From contig NC_061795.1 in the NCBI RefSeq assembly GCF_021462225.1, positions 48,413,880 to 48,477,879 of the forward strand: a stretch of 64,000 nt of DNA. Direction: 5' to 3'. The stretch comes from Girardinichthys multiradiatus (taxonomy: Eukaryota > Chordata > Actinopteri > Cyprinodontiformes > Goodeidae). The notes below the pieces were generated by a model. It was not told where the DNA came from. It did not search any database and saw nothing but the letters and a program-made list of their open reading frames with translations. Position numbers and translations under genes: made by a program. Shown here piece by piece: positions 59,001 to 63,701 of this stretch (position 1 is its first letter; each line of letters starts with the position of its first letter).

Positions 59001-60964
59001 CAAGAGAGACTGTAAGTGTTTCCTCCCTTTAATATTAAGTTGAAATAAAATTTGATTCAGTTTTAACATTAAGTTTACTTTGGTAGGTGAGAGAATTCCT
59101 CGGTCAGGTATTCAGAACTTTATCTGCCATCAAAAAACCTCAGCTCTCAGATCGGCATTGTAAATGAGAACTAGTTTTCAATCATCTCACCTGGTTTTAA
59201 TAGAGGTTAAATAAATGCATAAATAAATACTCATTTGGAAGAAAAGGAACCCAAGAGCATGATGGACCATGCTTCACGGTGGGTGTGTTGGTCTTTTGGT
59301 GATGTTCAGAATTGTTACTGAACAAAACATAAAACCATTTGAAATTAGGGCCCAAATATTTAAGTTTGGTTTCAACAGACCATAACATACAAGCTTGTAA
59401 ATATATTTCAACCTGGAAAGACTCACATAAAGGAGAAACATCGAGAAGACGGTTAAATAATTTATTAATTAAAGATTATTTATTTGGCGCTCGGACCCCT
59501 GAGGGAGACATAAACACTGAGGATGAAGTAGGTTTGAATAAACATCTTAGCATTATGATTAGGATCTGATCCTGGTGGTGATGTAGGCCTTGGTATGGAA
59601 GGAGTTGGGAGCCCATTGTGGAGAAGGGGTGGAGGAGGGTCGAAGCACAGCAGAAGAGCGGTGTTTTCCATGCAGAGGGTCTTTAAGTGATGCCCTGGGA
59701 AATGATTGGCTGAGGAGGAGTGTGGACCTGCTGTTGATTGCAGCAGCCAGTGAGGAGTGATTGGACGTGGCGGGGTGGTGAGTCTTCCATGTTGAATTTT
59801 TGTTTAAACTCCATTAGCCAGGCCTGGATGGTTCCTTTAGCAGACAATACCTGCCATTTTCATCCTTCTCCTCAGTCCAGAGGAGATTTGGTATATACAG
59901 AAGACTACTGGCATATGTAGAACACAACCAGAACTTGTTGGAGACTCCTGCAGGTCCTTCTGTGTTGCCGTCAGGCTCTTGACAGCCTCCCTGAGGCATC
60001 AGCACCAGCTGAATGATGCTTTTTAAAATGAGATCATTTGGATGTTTTGTATCCTCTTTGCAAGCTTAGAATTTAGCTAAAGAATACATATAGGTGAATA
60101 TTATGTCATAGAAGACCCGTTATTGACAATGTATGTCCTTCCCCTTAATTTAAATTAAATATGCAGGCTCATACCCTAACGAATTAACCGATTACAGATG
60201 ATTTGTTTCTGCACTCTGGTTCATCCTGCTGCTGGCAGGGAGTGAGTCCAACTGTGGGTTTGCAGAATGAACTGAGGAATGAAGCTGCAGCTTAATGCTT
60301 TCTTTCACTTCTAACTTGAGGAAAGCAACTAAAGTAATACCACAGACATTGCTTTTAATTTACATGACTGATGATTTTTATGACGTGTTTATCCAGAATC
60401 AGGATTTTTTTTAGAAAAGGAACACCAACCACTTTGTGCTTTAATGGTGGCCACTACTAAAAGCTCCTGATTAACCACCTTTCATGTCCACAGATTAATT
60501 TGGTGCTCTGGCAACTAAAGCAGGAACGTTTGTAAATGAAAGCTGCTTTAATGAGACTTTAGCTTGGGTAAAAAACAGAACAGGAGAGGATTAAGGAAGC
60601 ATGAATAAACTGGCAAATCAAGGCAGCAAATGGTACGCAAGAACAAATGAATGACATCATGGCCAGTTATGTTCAGAATGTTTAGGTGGTGAAATATGAG
60701 CATGAATTCATTCAGTTTTAACAGGTGTGAACTGCACCAGAACTAGTTCTTATTAAGGATTAGCTTTCACATTACAGTCTTACAGTACTGTAGCTGTTGT
60801 GGTAAAAAAAAATATAGAGTAGTAAAAAATGATAGAGGACAACAACAGCAGAATACAGAGGACCTCACAATTAAACAAAAAAAGCTTACCTTATCAGAGT
60901 ACACAAAGAAGAGGATGAGCAGTATAAGCTCTGCCAGAAGAATTATCAGCAGTACAATGAAGAA
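22971..60964 (-). CDS. tspan9: tspan9, tetraspanin-9: coding span of the five visible exons
   Basis: Spliced coding sequence joined in transcript order from 60890-60964, 39187-39288, 38836-38967, 33441-33524 and 22971-23042, giving 154 residues. Tetraspanins are four-pass membrane proteins that organise integrins and other receptors into membrane microdomains. The visible part holds TM3 ([13 protein letters not shown]...), the large extracellular loop with CCG motif, six cysteines and an N-glycosylation site (NST), TM4, and a short cytoplasmic tail ending HRTGKKYDA. The pattern NENAK-DLK-GL in the loop and this tail point to TSPAN9 rather than TSPAN4. Family length is about 239 residues, so roughly 85 N-terminal residues (TM1, small loop, TM2) lie beyond the right edge. 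Every junction has GT/AG and is phase 0. Paralogue a or b is not decided. No disabling change is seen. Confidence 0.93.
23281..23990 (+). mobile_element. Tc1-like transposon relict (family F), C-terminal part, in tspan9 intron
   Basis: A forward open stretch (23281-23667) keeps pieces of a Tc1 transposase: [15 protein letters not shown], an LVPAHTAKS stretch just after the second catalytic position (QQG where HD or QD is expected), and [12 protein letters not shown] around the catalytic Glu. The rest is decayed, with frameshifts before and after. About 23870-23970 resembles the inverted repeat (ATCAGCTGTAAGCCAGAATA). The second Asp appears to be replaced, so this copy is dead. Relatives: 36065-38791 and, more distantly, the intact element at 47009-48619. 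Confidence 0.7.
23991..25214. other. Intronic DNA, nothing recognised beyond a poly-A run
   Basis: Part of the 10.4 kb tspan9 intron (23043-33440). No coding motif. It contains the 24-A run at 24721-24744. Confidence 0.4.
24721..24744. repeat. A-homopolymer (24 A)
   Basis: An uninterrupted run of 24 A follows CAAGGTTC. No clear retroposon body lies to its left. Confidence 0.9.
25215..25450 (+). repeat. SINE-like interspersed repeat R2, forward copy
   Basis: It begins with the head GCATGGTGACACAGTAGCTA, then GCACTGCCTTGCAGCAAG, passes through TTTCTGCATGGAGTTTAC and ends near GACTGGTCGTTGCAACCCG. Head and middle match R2 copies elsewhere. A tRNA-like origin of the head is inferred from the AGTAGCTAGCACTG and GGGTTCCAGG stretches, which resemble weak A and B boxes. 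Confidence 0.6.
25451..27239. other. Intronic DNA, nothing recognised
   Basis: AT-rich intron sequence with no coding motif. Minus-strand open frames near 26956-27283 are short and have no family resemblance. Confidence 0.4.
27240..27575 (+). repeat. Interspersed repeat R1, internal copy
   Basis: It shares CCTGTTAAAAGGGAGTTTTT and the following CCACTGTC with the 7132-8120 copy in the same orientation. The open frames on both strands here derive from the repeat and carry no recognisable domain. Boundaries are approximate. Confidence 0.6.
27660..27965 (+). repeat. SINE-like interspersed repeat R2, forward copy
   Basis: The head GTTAGCACTGTTGCCTTTTG is followed by GATTCCCTGTGCATGCATGT, GGGTTCTCTCAAGGTACTAC and CCCATAGTCTAAAAACAT, the same order as in the other R2 copies. 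It continues to the GAAGATAAGCACCAGCCC stretch. Confidence 0.65.
28088..28114. repeat. (GT)n microsatellite
   Basis: An uninterrupted GT run of 27 bp. Confidence 0.9.
28115..29214. other. Intronic DNA, nothing recognised
   Basis: No coding motif or identifiable repeat. A 91-codon forward open stretch at 28685-28960 has no resemblance to a known family and no clear splice context. Confidence 0.35.
29215..30110 (+). mobile_element. Tc1-like transposon relict (family G)
   Basis: Forward-strand remnants run from an ATG at about 29579 through the HTH domain (ATGAGAAACAAAATCATTGA, CAGAGTGAGAACCATCATCC) to CTTCTGTGGACTGACGAGAC near 30000, which encodes the W-T-D-E-T motif of the first catalytic Asp. 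The third codon after the ATG is a stop and the frame shifts repeatedly. The end with the second Asp and the Glu is missing. Confidence 0.7.
30111..33440. other. Intronic DNA, mostly unassigned
   Basis: About 3.3 kb of AT-rich intron. About 31860-32060 (GTTTAAGGGCAAGGCCATTT, AAAATCGATACAAAAACTAA) resembles a decayed fish repeat, but I cannot classify it. Open frames here are short and lack splice context. Confidence 0.35.
33441..33524 (-). CDS. tspan9: tspan9 exon: end of large loop and most of TM4
   Basis: On the reverse strand the acceptor ...TTTGCGTTGCAG is followed by 28 codons, [18 protein letters not shown] then [10 protein letters not shown], and the donor GTGGGAGT. It carries the last loop cysteine (GCFEK), which pairs within the tetraspanin fold, and most of TM4. 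The length is 84 bp and both ends are phase 0. Confidence 0.93.
33737..35270 (-). mobile_element. Tc1-like transposon (family B), full-length but inactivated
   Basis: A 1534-bp element with TA on both sides (33735-33736 and 35271-35272). The inverted repeats cover 33737-33894 and 35111-35270: CAGTGCCTTGCGAAAGTACT on the left, and on the right the reverse complement of CAGCGCCTTGCGAAAGTACT. Further in, both carry GTGGGACACAATCGTGAAGT or its complement. It lies in the 5.3 kb tspan9 intron and its transposase is read from the minus strand, the same strand as tspan9. Confidence 0.9.
33928..34879 (-). pseudogene. Tc1-like transposase with one nonsense codon and two frameshifts
   Basis: The frame opens at 34879 ([18 protein letters not shown]...), a Tc1 DNA-binding domain with [14 protein letters not shown] and the basic [13 protein letters not shown] stretch. 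An in-frame TAG at 34585-34583 interrupts it, after which the same frame resumes to about 34180 with the first catalytic Asp ([12 protein letters not shown]). A frameshift near 34180 moves the second catalytic Asp (QQDNDPKH) and the Glu ([11 protein letters not shown]) to another frame, and a second shift near 33935 truncates the C-terminus. All three DD34E residues remain encoded but not in one frame, so the copy cannot make a full transposase. Confidence 0.88.
35273..36064. other. Intronic DNA between two Tc1 copies
   Basis: No coding motif or repeat is recognised in this stretch of the 5.3 kb intron. Confidence 0.4.
36065..38791 (+). mobile_element. Tc1-like relict (family F) split by a solo LTR
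   Basis: The left part (36065-37077) starts TACTGGCGTACATCTCATAA, a decayed terminal repeat. It continues into forward transposase remnants: GGACAGAATCCAAGCTGCTG, ATGCTGATTTTATTTTCCAC and ATGGGCTGTTGTGAGGAGGA, and ends at AGTCCAGGTATTGAGTG. The right part (38595-38791) resumes with AGTGC and the other terminal repeat (CATTAGCTGTGAGCCACAAT through TGTGACACCTGTA). Between them sits the LTR at 37078-38594. Without the LTR the element is about 1.2 kb. It is heavily mutated. Confidence 0.75.
37078..38594. mobile_element. Solo LTR, 1517 bp, with 4-bp target duplication AGTG
   Basis: It starts TGTTGAACCGTCC and ends ATAATCCTTACA. AGTG lies directly on both sides (37074-37077 and 38595-38598), and the two flanks together rebuild the end of a Tc1 element. 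Part of it (about 38315-38594) matches the reverse strand of 63702-64000, including AATTGTAATTGTTAAATGC-like and CACACCACCGGAG-like stretches, so the family is repeated. No gag-pol is present. A 4-bp duplication and long LTR suit some fish endogenous retrovirus or gypsy-like lineages; which one is undecided. Confidence 0.75.
38836..38967 (-). CDS. tspan9: tspan9 exon: large extracellular loop with CCG motif
   Basis: The reverse-strand acceptor ...TTGTGTCGACAG is followed by 44 codons starting [18 protein letters not shown], through [19 protein letters not shown], ending NMFWNR, then the donor GTGAGT. It holds the hallmark CCG motif, the second CC pair and a single Cys (five of the loop's six cysteines), and an N-glycosylation sequon (NST). 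Length 132 bp, phase 0 at both ends. The right edge of a Tc1 relict (38791) lies only about 45 bp downstream of the donor. Confidence 0.94.
39187..39288 (-). CDS. tspan9: tspan9 exon: first part of large extracellular loop
   Basis: The reverse-strand acceptor TTTTATCTGTAG precedes 34 codons, [20 protein letters not shown] then [14 protein letters not shown], followed by the donor GTGGGT. These are the first helices of the loop; the pattern closely follows TSPAN9. The intron to the next exon is only 219 bp. Length 102 bp, phase 0 at both ends. The first bases after the acceptor, GTGAGTGAG, themselves look like a splice donor, but the frame and family alignment favour them as coding. Confidence 0.93.
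39289..40367. other. Intronic DNA, nothing recognised
   Basis: Start of the 21.6 kb tspan9 intron (39289-60889). No coding motif is seen. Confidence 0.4.
40368..40510 (-). mobile_element. Tc1-like fragment (family E)
   Basis: The reverse strand repeats the order seen near 18650-18765 in the forward copy: CATCTGACATGC-like start, CTCTGGAGGAACGAATCATT and GATGAGTCTGGGTTTGGC. Only about 140 bp remain. Confidence 0.6.
40520..40740 (+). repeat. SINE-like interspersed repeat R2, forward copy
   Basis: It contains TTTCTGCATGGAGTTTGCAT, TGCATGCATAGGTTCTCTCT, GGGTACTCTGGCTTCCTCTC and CAGACCAAAAACATGACAGA, then a GT-rich stretch and GGTATAGATGGATGA. This is the clearest R2 copy. The tRNA-like head seen in other copies appears lost. 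Confidence 0.7.
40741..43759. other. Intronic DNA, mostly unassigned
   Basis: About 3 kb of AT-rich intron with short TTA-rich stretches near 42470-42500. About 42110-42290 (GGTGCATTGCTGGTGGTGGC) may be a decayed transposon, but I cannot support a family. No splice-flanked coding segment is found. Confidence 0.35.
43760..44093 (-). mobile_element. Solo LTR (gypsy-like), 334 bp, with perfect 5-bp target duplication
   Basis: It starts TGTCAAGGTTTGTGTAG and ends CCCCAAATCATAACA, flanked by CTTTC at 43755-43759 and 44094-44098. The reverse strand begins TGTTATGATTTGGGG, is T-rich, and ends CTACACAAACCTTGACA. That end and an internal TGTTTTTTGCCAC resemble 12181-13068, so I place it on the minus strand and in a related family. 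No internal coding region remains. Confidence 0.78.
44099..44568. other. Intronic spacer between two solo LTRs
   Basis: No repeat or coding motif is recognised. Confidence 0.4.
44569..46984 (+). mobile_element. Solo LTR of long family L1.8, copy 2, with a nested LTR
   Basis: It starts TGTTGGGACCATACAGCCAT and ends TTCATATTTACAACA, flanked by CATG on both sides (44565-44568 and 46985-46988), a perfect 4-bp duplication. Apart from the insertion at 45731-46387 it is collinear with 13443-15236. Without the insertion it is about 1.76 kb. A reverse open frame at 44479-44907 has a counterpart in copy 1 ([13 protein letters not shown] and [13 protein letters not shown]), but both are short, overlap the boundary region and lack known domains. 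Confidence 0.72.
45731..46387 (+). mobile_element. Solo LTR nested in the L1.8 LTR, about 657 bp
   Basis: It starts TGTCGGGTTCTGGGAGCC and ends CAAAAATGATGTCA. Copy 1 of the host LTR is continuous here (GAAGGTTGGTTTTATT), so this block is an insertion; the flanks GGTTG and GGTTA suggest a 4-5 bp duplication. AATAATAAAC near 46302 is a possible polyadenylation signal close to the end, which supports the forward orientation. A 130-codon open frame at 45902-46294 has no recognised domain. Confidence 0.65.
47009..47208. repeat. Left terminal inverted repeat of the intact Tc1-like element
   Basis: 200 bp. The outer direct repeat TCTCAAAATATTAGCATATT (47017-47036) and the inner TCTCACAAAATTAGCATATT (47190-47209, one base past the edge) match at 18 of 20 positions. 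These are the likely transposase binding sites. Confidence 0.88.
47304..48290 (-). CDS. Tc1-like DD34E transposase, full length
   Basis: A 328-codon open frame from ATG at 48290 to the stop at 47304. The enzyme would excise and reinsert its element at TA sites. Residues 1-45 form a helix-turn-helix ([19 protein letters not shown]). A basic nuclear-localisation-like GRKKCGRKR (49-57) follows. Residues 60-110 form the second helix-turn-helix of the paired-like domain. The catalytic triad is complete: D148 (LFLDESKF), D238 (FQHDLAPAH) and E273 (NPIENLW), with 34 residues between the last two. The glycine-rich [13 protein letters not shown] (187-199) is typical. It ends [13 protein letters not shown], as family members do, and the length of about 330-340 fits. 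No stop or frameshift interrupts it. Activity is inferred, not shown. It is read from the same strand as tspan9, inside its intron. Confidence 0.95.
   Translation of the reverse strand: MGKTADLTAVQKATIDTLKQEGKTQNEISERIGCSQSAVSRHFSGKSVGRKKCGRKRCTTRRGDRTLRKIVEKGRFQTLGDLRKQWTESGVETSRATVYRRVQEMGYRCHIPQVKPLLNQKQRKKRLTWATEKQHWTVAQWSKVLFLDESKFCMSFGNQGARVWRKTGEKEMPKCQKSSVEYPQSVMVWGAVSAAGVGPLCFIKGRVNAASYQEILEHFMLPSAEKLYGDKDFIFQHDLAPAHSAKTTGKWFTDHGITVLNWPANSPDLNPIENLWDIVKRTLRDSRPNTLDELKAAIEASWASIRPQQCHRLIASMPRRIEAVISAK
48420..48619. repeat. Right terminal inverted repeat of the intact Tc1-like element
   Basis: Reverse complement of the left repeat over 200 bp, with about four substitutions visible when the two are aligned by eye. 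It carries both direct-repeat motifs in complement. Confidence 0.88.
48632..49045 (+). mobile_element. Tc1-like relict (family H), C-terminal part
   Basis: Forward remnants begin TGGTGGTAGCATCATGGTGT, the [13 protein letters not shown] motif, and pass through GGTCAGAGTTGATGAGAAGA and ACCTTCCAGTAGGACAACCA (second catalytic Asp region) to the inverted-repeat-like TTATGCACTACTTTGTG. The frame is broken, and the N-terminal half is absent. Confidence 0.68.
49046..50082. other. Intronic DNA, nothing recognised
   Basis: About 1 kb without coding motif or identifiable repeat. It looks like single-copy intron, which I cannot confirm. Confidence 0.4.
50083..50862 (+). mobile_element. Tc1-like relict (family C), internally deleted
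   Basis: It starts near GGTCACTTTATTAGGTACAC and ends AAGTGGCAGGTGAGTG, the terminal repeats seen in the copy at 54604. Inside, forward transposase traces include GGTTCACCAAAACTGGACAA and TTCTTCCAGCAGGATAATGC (second Asp region). At about 780 bp it is shorter than the 1.2 kb copy and its frame is destroyed. Confidence 0.72.
50863..52174. other. Intronic DNA, nothing recognised
   Basis: Forward open frames at 50992-51442 are short and have no family resemblance. No repeats are identified. Confidence 0.38.
52175..52430 (+). mobile_element. GC-rich LINE-like 5'-region fragment
   Basis: CTTGAACCGCCACCTTAACG, GGTAGGGTCTCCCATGGCAA, GGTGACGGGTCAGACAAAGA and GCCACCCTGGAGCCAGGCCT form a block that I recognise as a recurrent GC-rich fish repeat. 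I believe it is the 5' part of an L2-like or related LINE. No domain is encoded that I can identify. Family placement is tentative. Confidence 0.5.
52431..53280. other. Intronic DNA with a short palindrome
   Basis: It contains the perfect inverted repeat TACAAACGTG, C, CACGTTTGTA at 52751-52771. Open frames on both strands around 52893-53261 lack recognisable motifs. Confidence 0.4.
53281..53413 (-). mobile_element. tRNA-derived SINE
   Basis: The reverse strand starts GCGCCCCATGGCTCAGTGGC, which contains a polymerase III A box (TGGCTCAGTGG). About 50 bp later comes the B box AGTTCGAGTCC, followed by the tRNA-unrelated CTGGCCCTTGACCATTTGCT, then GCATGTCTTCCCC. The box spacing fits a tRNA-like promoter. 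The body runs to about 53281; no clear A-tail is visible. Confidence 0.75.
53414..54603. other. Intronic DNA, nothing recognised
   Basis: AT-rich. A minus-strand open frame of 148 codons at 53602-54048 has no recognisable domain or splice context, and I regard it as chance. Confidence 0.38.
54604..55816 (-). mobile_element. Tc1-like transposon (family C), near full-length, inactivated
   Basis: The ends are CACTCACCGGCCACTTTATT on the left and AAAGTGGCCGGTGAGTG on the right, near-perfect inverted repeats of about 28 bp. TA precedes the left end, and CATA follows the right end. The transposase is read from the minus strand. It is about 1.2 kb long. A deleted forward copy of the family is at 50083-50862. 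Confidence 0.85.
54638..55667 (-). pseudogene. Tc1-like transposase of family C, multiply interrupted
   Basis: The frame opens at 55667 ([20 protein letters not shown]), a helix-turn-helix domain continuing to [12 protein letters not shown], where a TAG stop follows. More stops follow before the catalytic core at 55142-54723, which holds [13 protein letters not shown] and the second Asp in [12 protein letters not shown] frameshift then moves the Glu ([12 protein letters not shown]) and the end [11 protein letters not shown] to another frame (54955-54638). No functional protein is possible from this copy. Confidence 0.83.
56040..56245. mobile_element. Palindromic MITE, hAT-like (tentative)
   Basis: The left part GTCCTCGAGAACCACTATCC with CTGCTCCAACACACCTGAAT, and the right part TTCAGGTGAGCAGGAACAGG with GAGTTGGAGACCTCTAATCT, are imperfect complements around a central spacer. 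This is the layout of a very common fish MITE that I remember as hAT-type. Superfamily is inference. Confidence 0.55.
56250..56580 (-). mobile_element. Tc1-like relict (family H)
   Basis: Reverse-strand sequence includes the complement of the SPDLN region (CTGGCCTTTGACTGGACCAC) and of the second Asp region (TGCTCTACTGGATGGTGAAC). The right side ends in inverted-repeat-like AAATTCAGGGGGTAAAAGTA. No frame remains. Confidence 0.6.
56581..58812. other. Intronic DNA, nothing recognised
   Basis: About 2.2 kb without repeats that I can classify. It is a reasonable place to look for conserved non-coding elements by alignment to other fish. Open frames (for example 57275-57550 reverse) have no recognisable domain. 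Confidence 0.35.
58813..59420 (-). mobile_element. Tc1-like relict (family J)
   Basis: It begins with a terminal-repeat-like CTACAGTGGCTCTCAAATTT. The reverse strand at 59388-59197 keeps a remnant with [14 protein letters not shown], a degenerate form of the W-S-D-E-T-K motif with the Asp replaced by Val, then TPTVKHGP. The element is clearly dead. Confidence 0.6.
59421..60889. other. Intronic DNA upstream of the TM3 exon boundary
   Basis: No coding motif is seen. About 59560-59760 is relatively G-rich (GGAGTTGGGAGCCCATTGTG, GGGGTGGAGGAGGGTCG) and may be a repeat fragment, unassigned. Confidence 0.35.
60890..60964 (-). CDS. tspan9: tspan9 exon: transmembrane segment 3
   Basis: The reverse-strand acceptor CTGTTTCTCCAACAG is followed by 25 codons, [18 protein letters not shown] then FFVYSDK, and the donor GTAAGC. 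It is a hydrophobic helix with a conserved Glu in its middle (LLAEL), typical of tetraspanin TM3, and the 75-bp length is usual for this exon. Phase 0 at both ends. It lies 21.6 kb upstream of the next coding exon. The codons for TM1, the small loop and TM2 are not in the window. Confidence 0.93.
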
Positions 60965-61107
60965 CTGTTGGAGAAACAGATAAAGTCTTTTTTAGAAGCT
61001 GCTCTGGAAAAATCATTGATTAAAGTTATGGTCCAACATGTTGCAAAGACATGGTCAAACAGAAGATGAAAACAGATGATGTCCTACAGTTTGAGATTAA
61101 ATATATA
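60965..61107. other. tspan9 intron segment before the pogo-like element
   Basis: Intron sequence containing the polypyrimidine tract and acceptor of the TM3 exon. Confidence 0.6.
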
Positions 61108-63022
61108 CCGTATTTTCCGCACTATAAGGCGCACTTAAAAACCTTTAATTTTCTCAAAAAATGACAGTGCACCTTGTAATCCGGAGCGCTTTATATATGG
61201 ATCAATTGGTTAATTCATACTGGTTGTACACGGCGCTCTGTCAAAATGTTTCAGTACAACTGGTAAACTACAAAGCCGCACCGCTTGCAGCATTACGGCT
61301 ACCGTAGTCAGGGGCGTCGCCGAAGTAATAGCGGCAAACACCTGTATTGTGCTTACTCCTAGTCCAACACCACTTGTGTGTGTATAACGACCCCAAAATG
61401 GCACCTTTCAAGAGACACGCTTACAATGCTGAGTTCAAACTCAAGGCTGTCAGCTATGCAGTCGAACATGGGAATAGAGCAGCAGCGAGAGAACTCAACA
61501 TTAATGAATCAATGGTACGGAAGTGGAGGAAGCAAGAAGATGACCTGTGCCAAGTAAACAAGACTAAAAAGAGTTTCCGGGGGAATAAAGCGAGATGGCC
61601 ACAGTTAGAAGACAAACTCGAACAGTGGGTTGTTGAACAGAGAGCAGCAAGTAGAAGCGTCTCTACAGTCACTATTCGTATGAAGGCAAAAGCGCTAGCA
61701 CAGGACATAAACATCAATGAATTTCAAGGCGGTCCTTCTTGGTGTTTTCGTTTTATGAAAAGACGTAATCTCTCCATCCGCACACGAACTACCGTCTCGC
61801 AGCAACTGCCAAAAGATTACCAAGAAAAGCTGGCCACGTTCCGCGCATACTGCAAAAACAAGATCACTGAAAAGAAGATCCGGCCAGAGCACATCACCAA
61901 CATGGACGAGGTTCCACTCACCTTTGATATTCCCATGAACCGCACTGTGGAGAAAACAGGGACCAGTACGGTGTCTATACGCACCACAGGGAATGAGAAG
62001 TCATCCTTCACTGTAGTTCTCGCCTGCCAGGCTAATGGCCAGAAACTTCCACCCATGGTTATTTTTAAGAGGAAGACCTTGCCAAAACAAATCTTTCCAG
62101 CCGGCGTCATCATCAAAGCTAACTCAAAGGGATGGATGGATGAGAACATGATGAGTGAATGGCTGAGAGAAATTTACGTCAAGACACCGGGTGGCTTTTT
62201 TCACACAGCTCCGTCCCTATTGACGACTCCATGCACGTCCATATCACCGATGGTGTCAAAAAACAAGTGAAGAAAACTAATTCGGAGCTTGCAGTCATTC
62301 CGGGTGGATTAACTAAAGAACTCCAGCTGCAACAGGCCGTTCAAAGCTAGACTGCGAGCTGCGTGGGAGCAGTAGATGACAGAAGGCAAACACACATTCA
62401 CCAAGACAGGGAGACAGCGCCGGGCGACTTACGCCACTATCTGCCAGTGGATCGTGGATGCCTGGGCTGATATATCAGTCTCAACTGTGGTCCGAGCTTT
62501 CAAGAAGGCAGGAATAATCACTGAACCGCCAGGCAACAGCAGCGACACTGACTCTGATAATGACGAGAGGGAGCCGGGCATGTTGGATGTCGCAATCGCC
62601 CAACTGTTCAATTCGGACACTGAAGAAGAAGAATTCAAGGGATTTGTGGACGAGGAAACAACTGAAAAAGTGAGCTTTACGTATTATATACATACCGTAA
62701 CTGAACAATGTTGAGTTATGCACTAACGTTTGATTTAGCGGTATCAGACTGTGTTTCTTTTACGTGTTTACAACTGAACAAGGCTGGGAGATATCGTGAA
62801 TATGCACATTAACGTTTGAACAACATTGAGTTATTGTGAATGCACTAACTACGTTTTATACGTATGCTGGTTTGTAGTGTATTAATAAAGTTTGACTGAC
62901 TGACTTATCTGACTGTTTTGTTGACATTCTCTTTAGCACAGCTCCATCTAGTGGATGCAAACGTTTGAGTGCAGTAGCTTCTATTCTATGCGCCTTATAA
63001 TCCGGTGCATCTTATAGTACGG
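61108..63022 (+). mobile_element. pogo/Tigger-like DNA transposon, full-length but defective
   Basis: A 1915-bp element with TA on both sides (61106-61107 and 63023-63024). The ends are CCGTATTTTCCGCACTATAA with GGCGCACTT, and CGCCTTATAATCCGGTGCAT with CTTATAGTACGG, an imperfect inverted repeat. The copy encodes a damaged pogo-family transposase in forward orientation, opposite to tspan9. Confidence 0.9.
61398..62714 (+). pseudogene. pogo/Tigger-like transposase (CENP-B-like), inactivated
   Basis: I start it at MAPFKRHAYNAEFKLKAVSY (61398) rather than the upstream ATG at 61347, because family similarity begins here. It has a psq-type helix-turn-helix (RAAARELNINESMVRKWRKQ), then a CENP-B-type second DNA-binding domain (ARWPQLEDKLEQWVVEQ), then the DDE domain with the first Asp in ITNMDEVPLTFD. 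A frameshift near 62215 moves the second Asp (IDDSMHVHITDG) to another frame. After GGLTKELQLQ a deletion of roughly 20 bases removes the region where a third catalytic Asp (LQPLD-type) is expected, and the frame changes again. A TAG at 62373-62375, next to MTEGKHTFT, replaces an expected Trp. The acidic C-terminus (NSDTEEEEFKGF) remains. Confidence 0.87.
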
Positions 63023-63024
63023 TA

Positions 63025-63701
63025 GTTAAATAATAATAGACACAACTGTCTGAAATCTAATTTATTAGAGTACATATAGACAGTAAATCATGGAAGTAAC
63101 TTAATCATGATAATATGTTGTCTGAAAGATTTTTTAACACAGGATTCATAAACACATATTAACCATTTTCATATAGCTTGAATGGAAAACAGAATATAAA
63201 CACATATAGACACATAAAAAACCAAATCCAATTGAGTTTTATTTCTTAAAAATGAGCCATAATAACTCAGAGCAAAGCTAATTATATACAGCTTCACCAA
63301 ATGAACCTTTCTATCAAATGAAACCCAATAATGTTTCAGGACTTTACTGATTATGTGTGAAACAAAACATCCTTTATTACCAGCAAATATTCAATGGAGA
63401 GAGAGATCATGACCTCAAAGAACAGTTTCTGCAGAAAAAGCCTCCAGCAAGGCCTGTTGACCACCGCTTTAGTCTGAGCAGAAAATCTACACAAAACTGT
63501 TGGTAATAAATTAGAAGAATGTAAAATATTTATAGCAGGGACATCAATAAGTATACATTTGTGGAGAAGGACTCTTAACTTCTGTCTGATGTGGAACTAT
63601 TTTGTTTTTACTGTTGTGTTCAGTTTTTTAAAATGCATCTTGAAAATGTATTATTTTTTTCTGTTTTTACTATCAAACCTGTGATGATGTATTTATCTTG
63701 A
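63025..63701. other. Intronic DNA, nothing recognised
   Basis: AT-rich intron between the pogo-like element and the LTR at the right edge. Confidence 0.4.

Noticed and set aside
22971..60964. Assignment of the tetraspanin as TSPAN4
   Set aside because: TSPAN4 is the nearest relative, but the loop pattern ENAK-DLK-GL...NAWNIIQAE and the tail HRTGKKYDA match TSPAN9 better as I remember these proteins.
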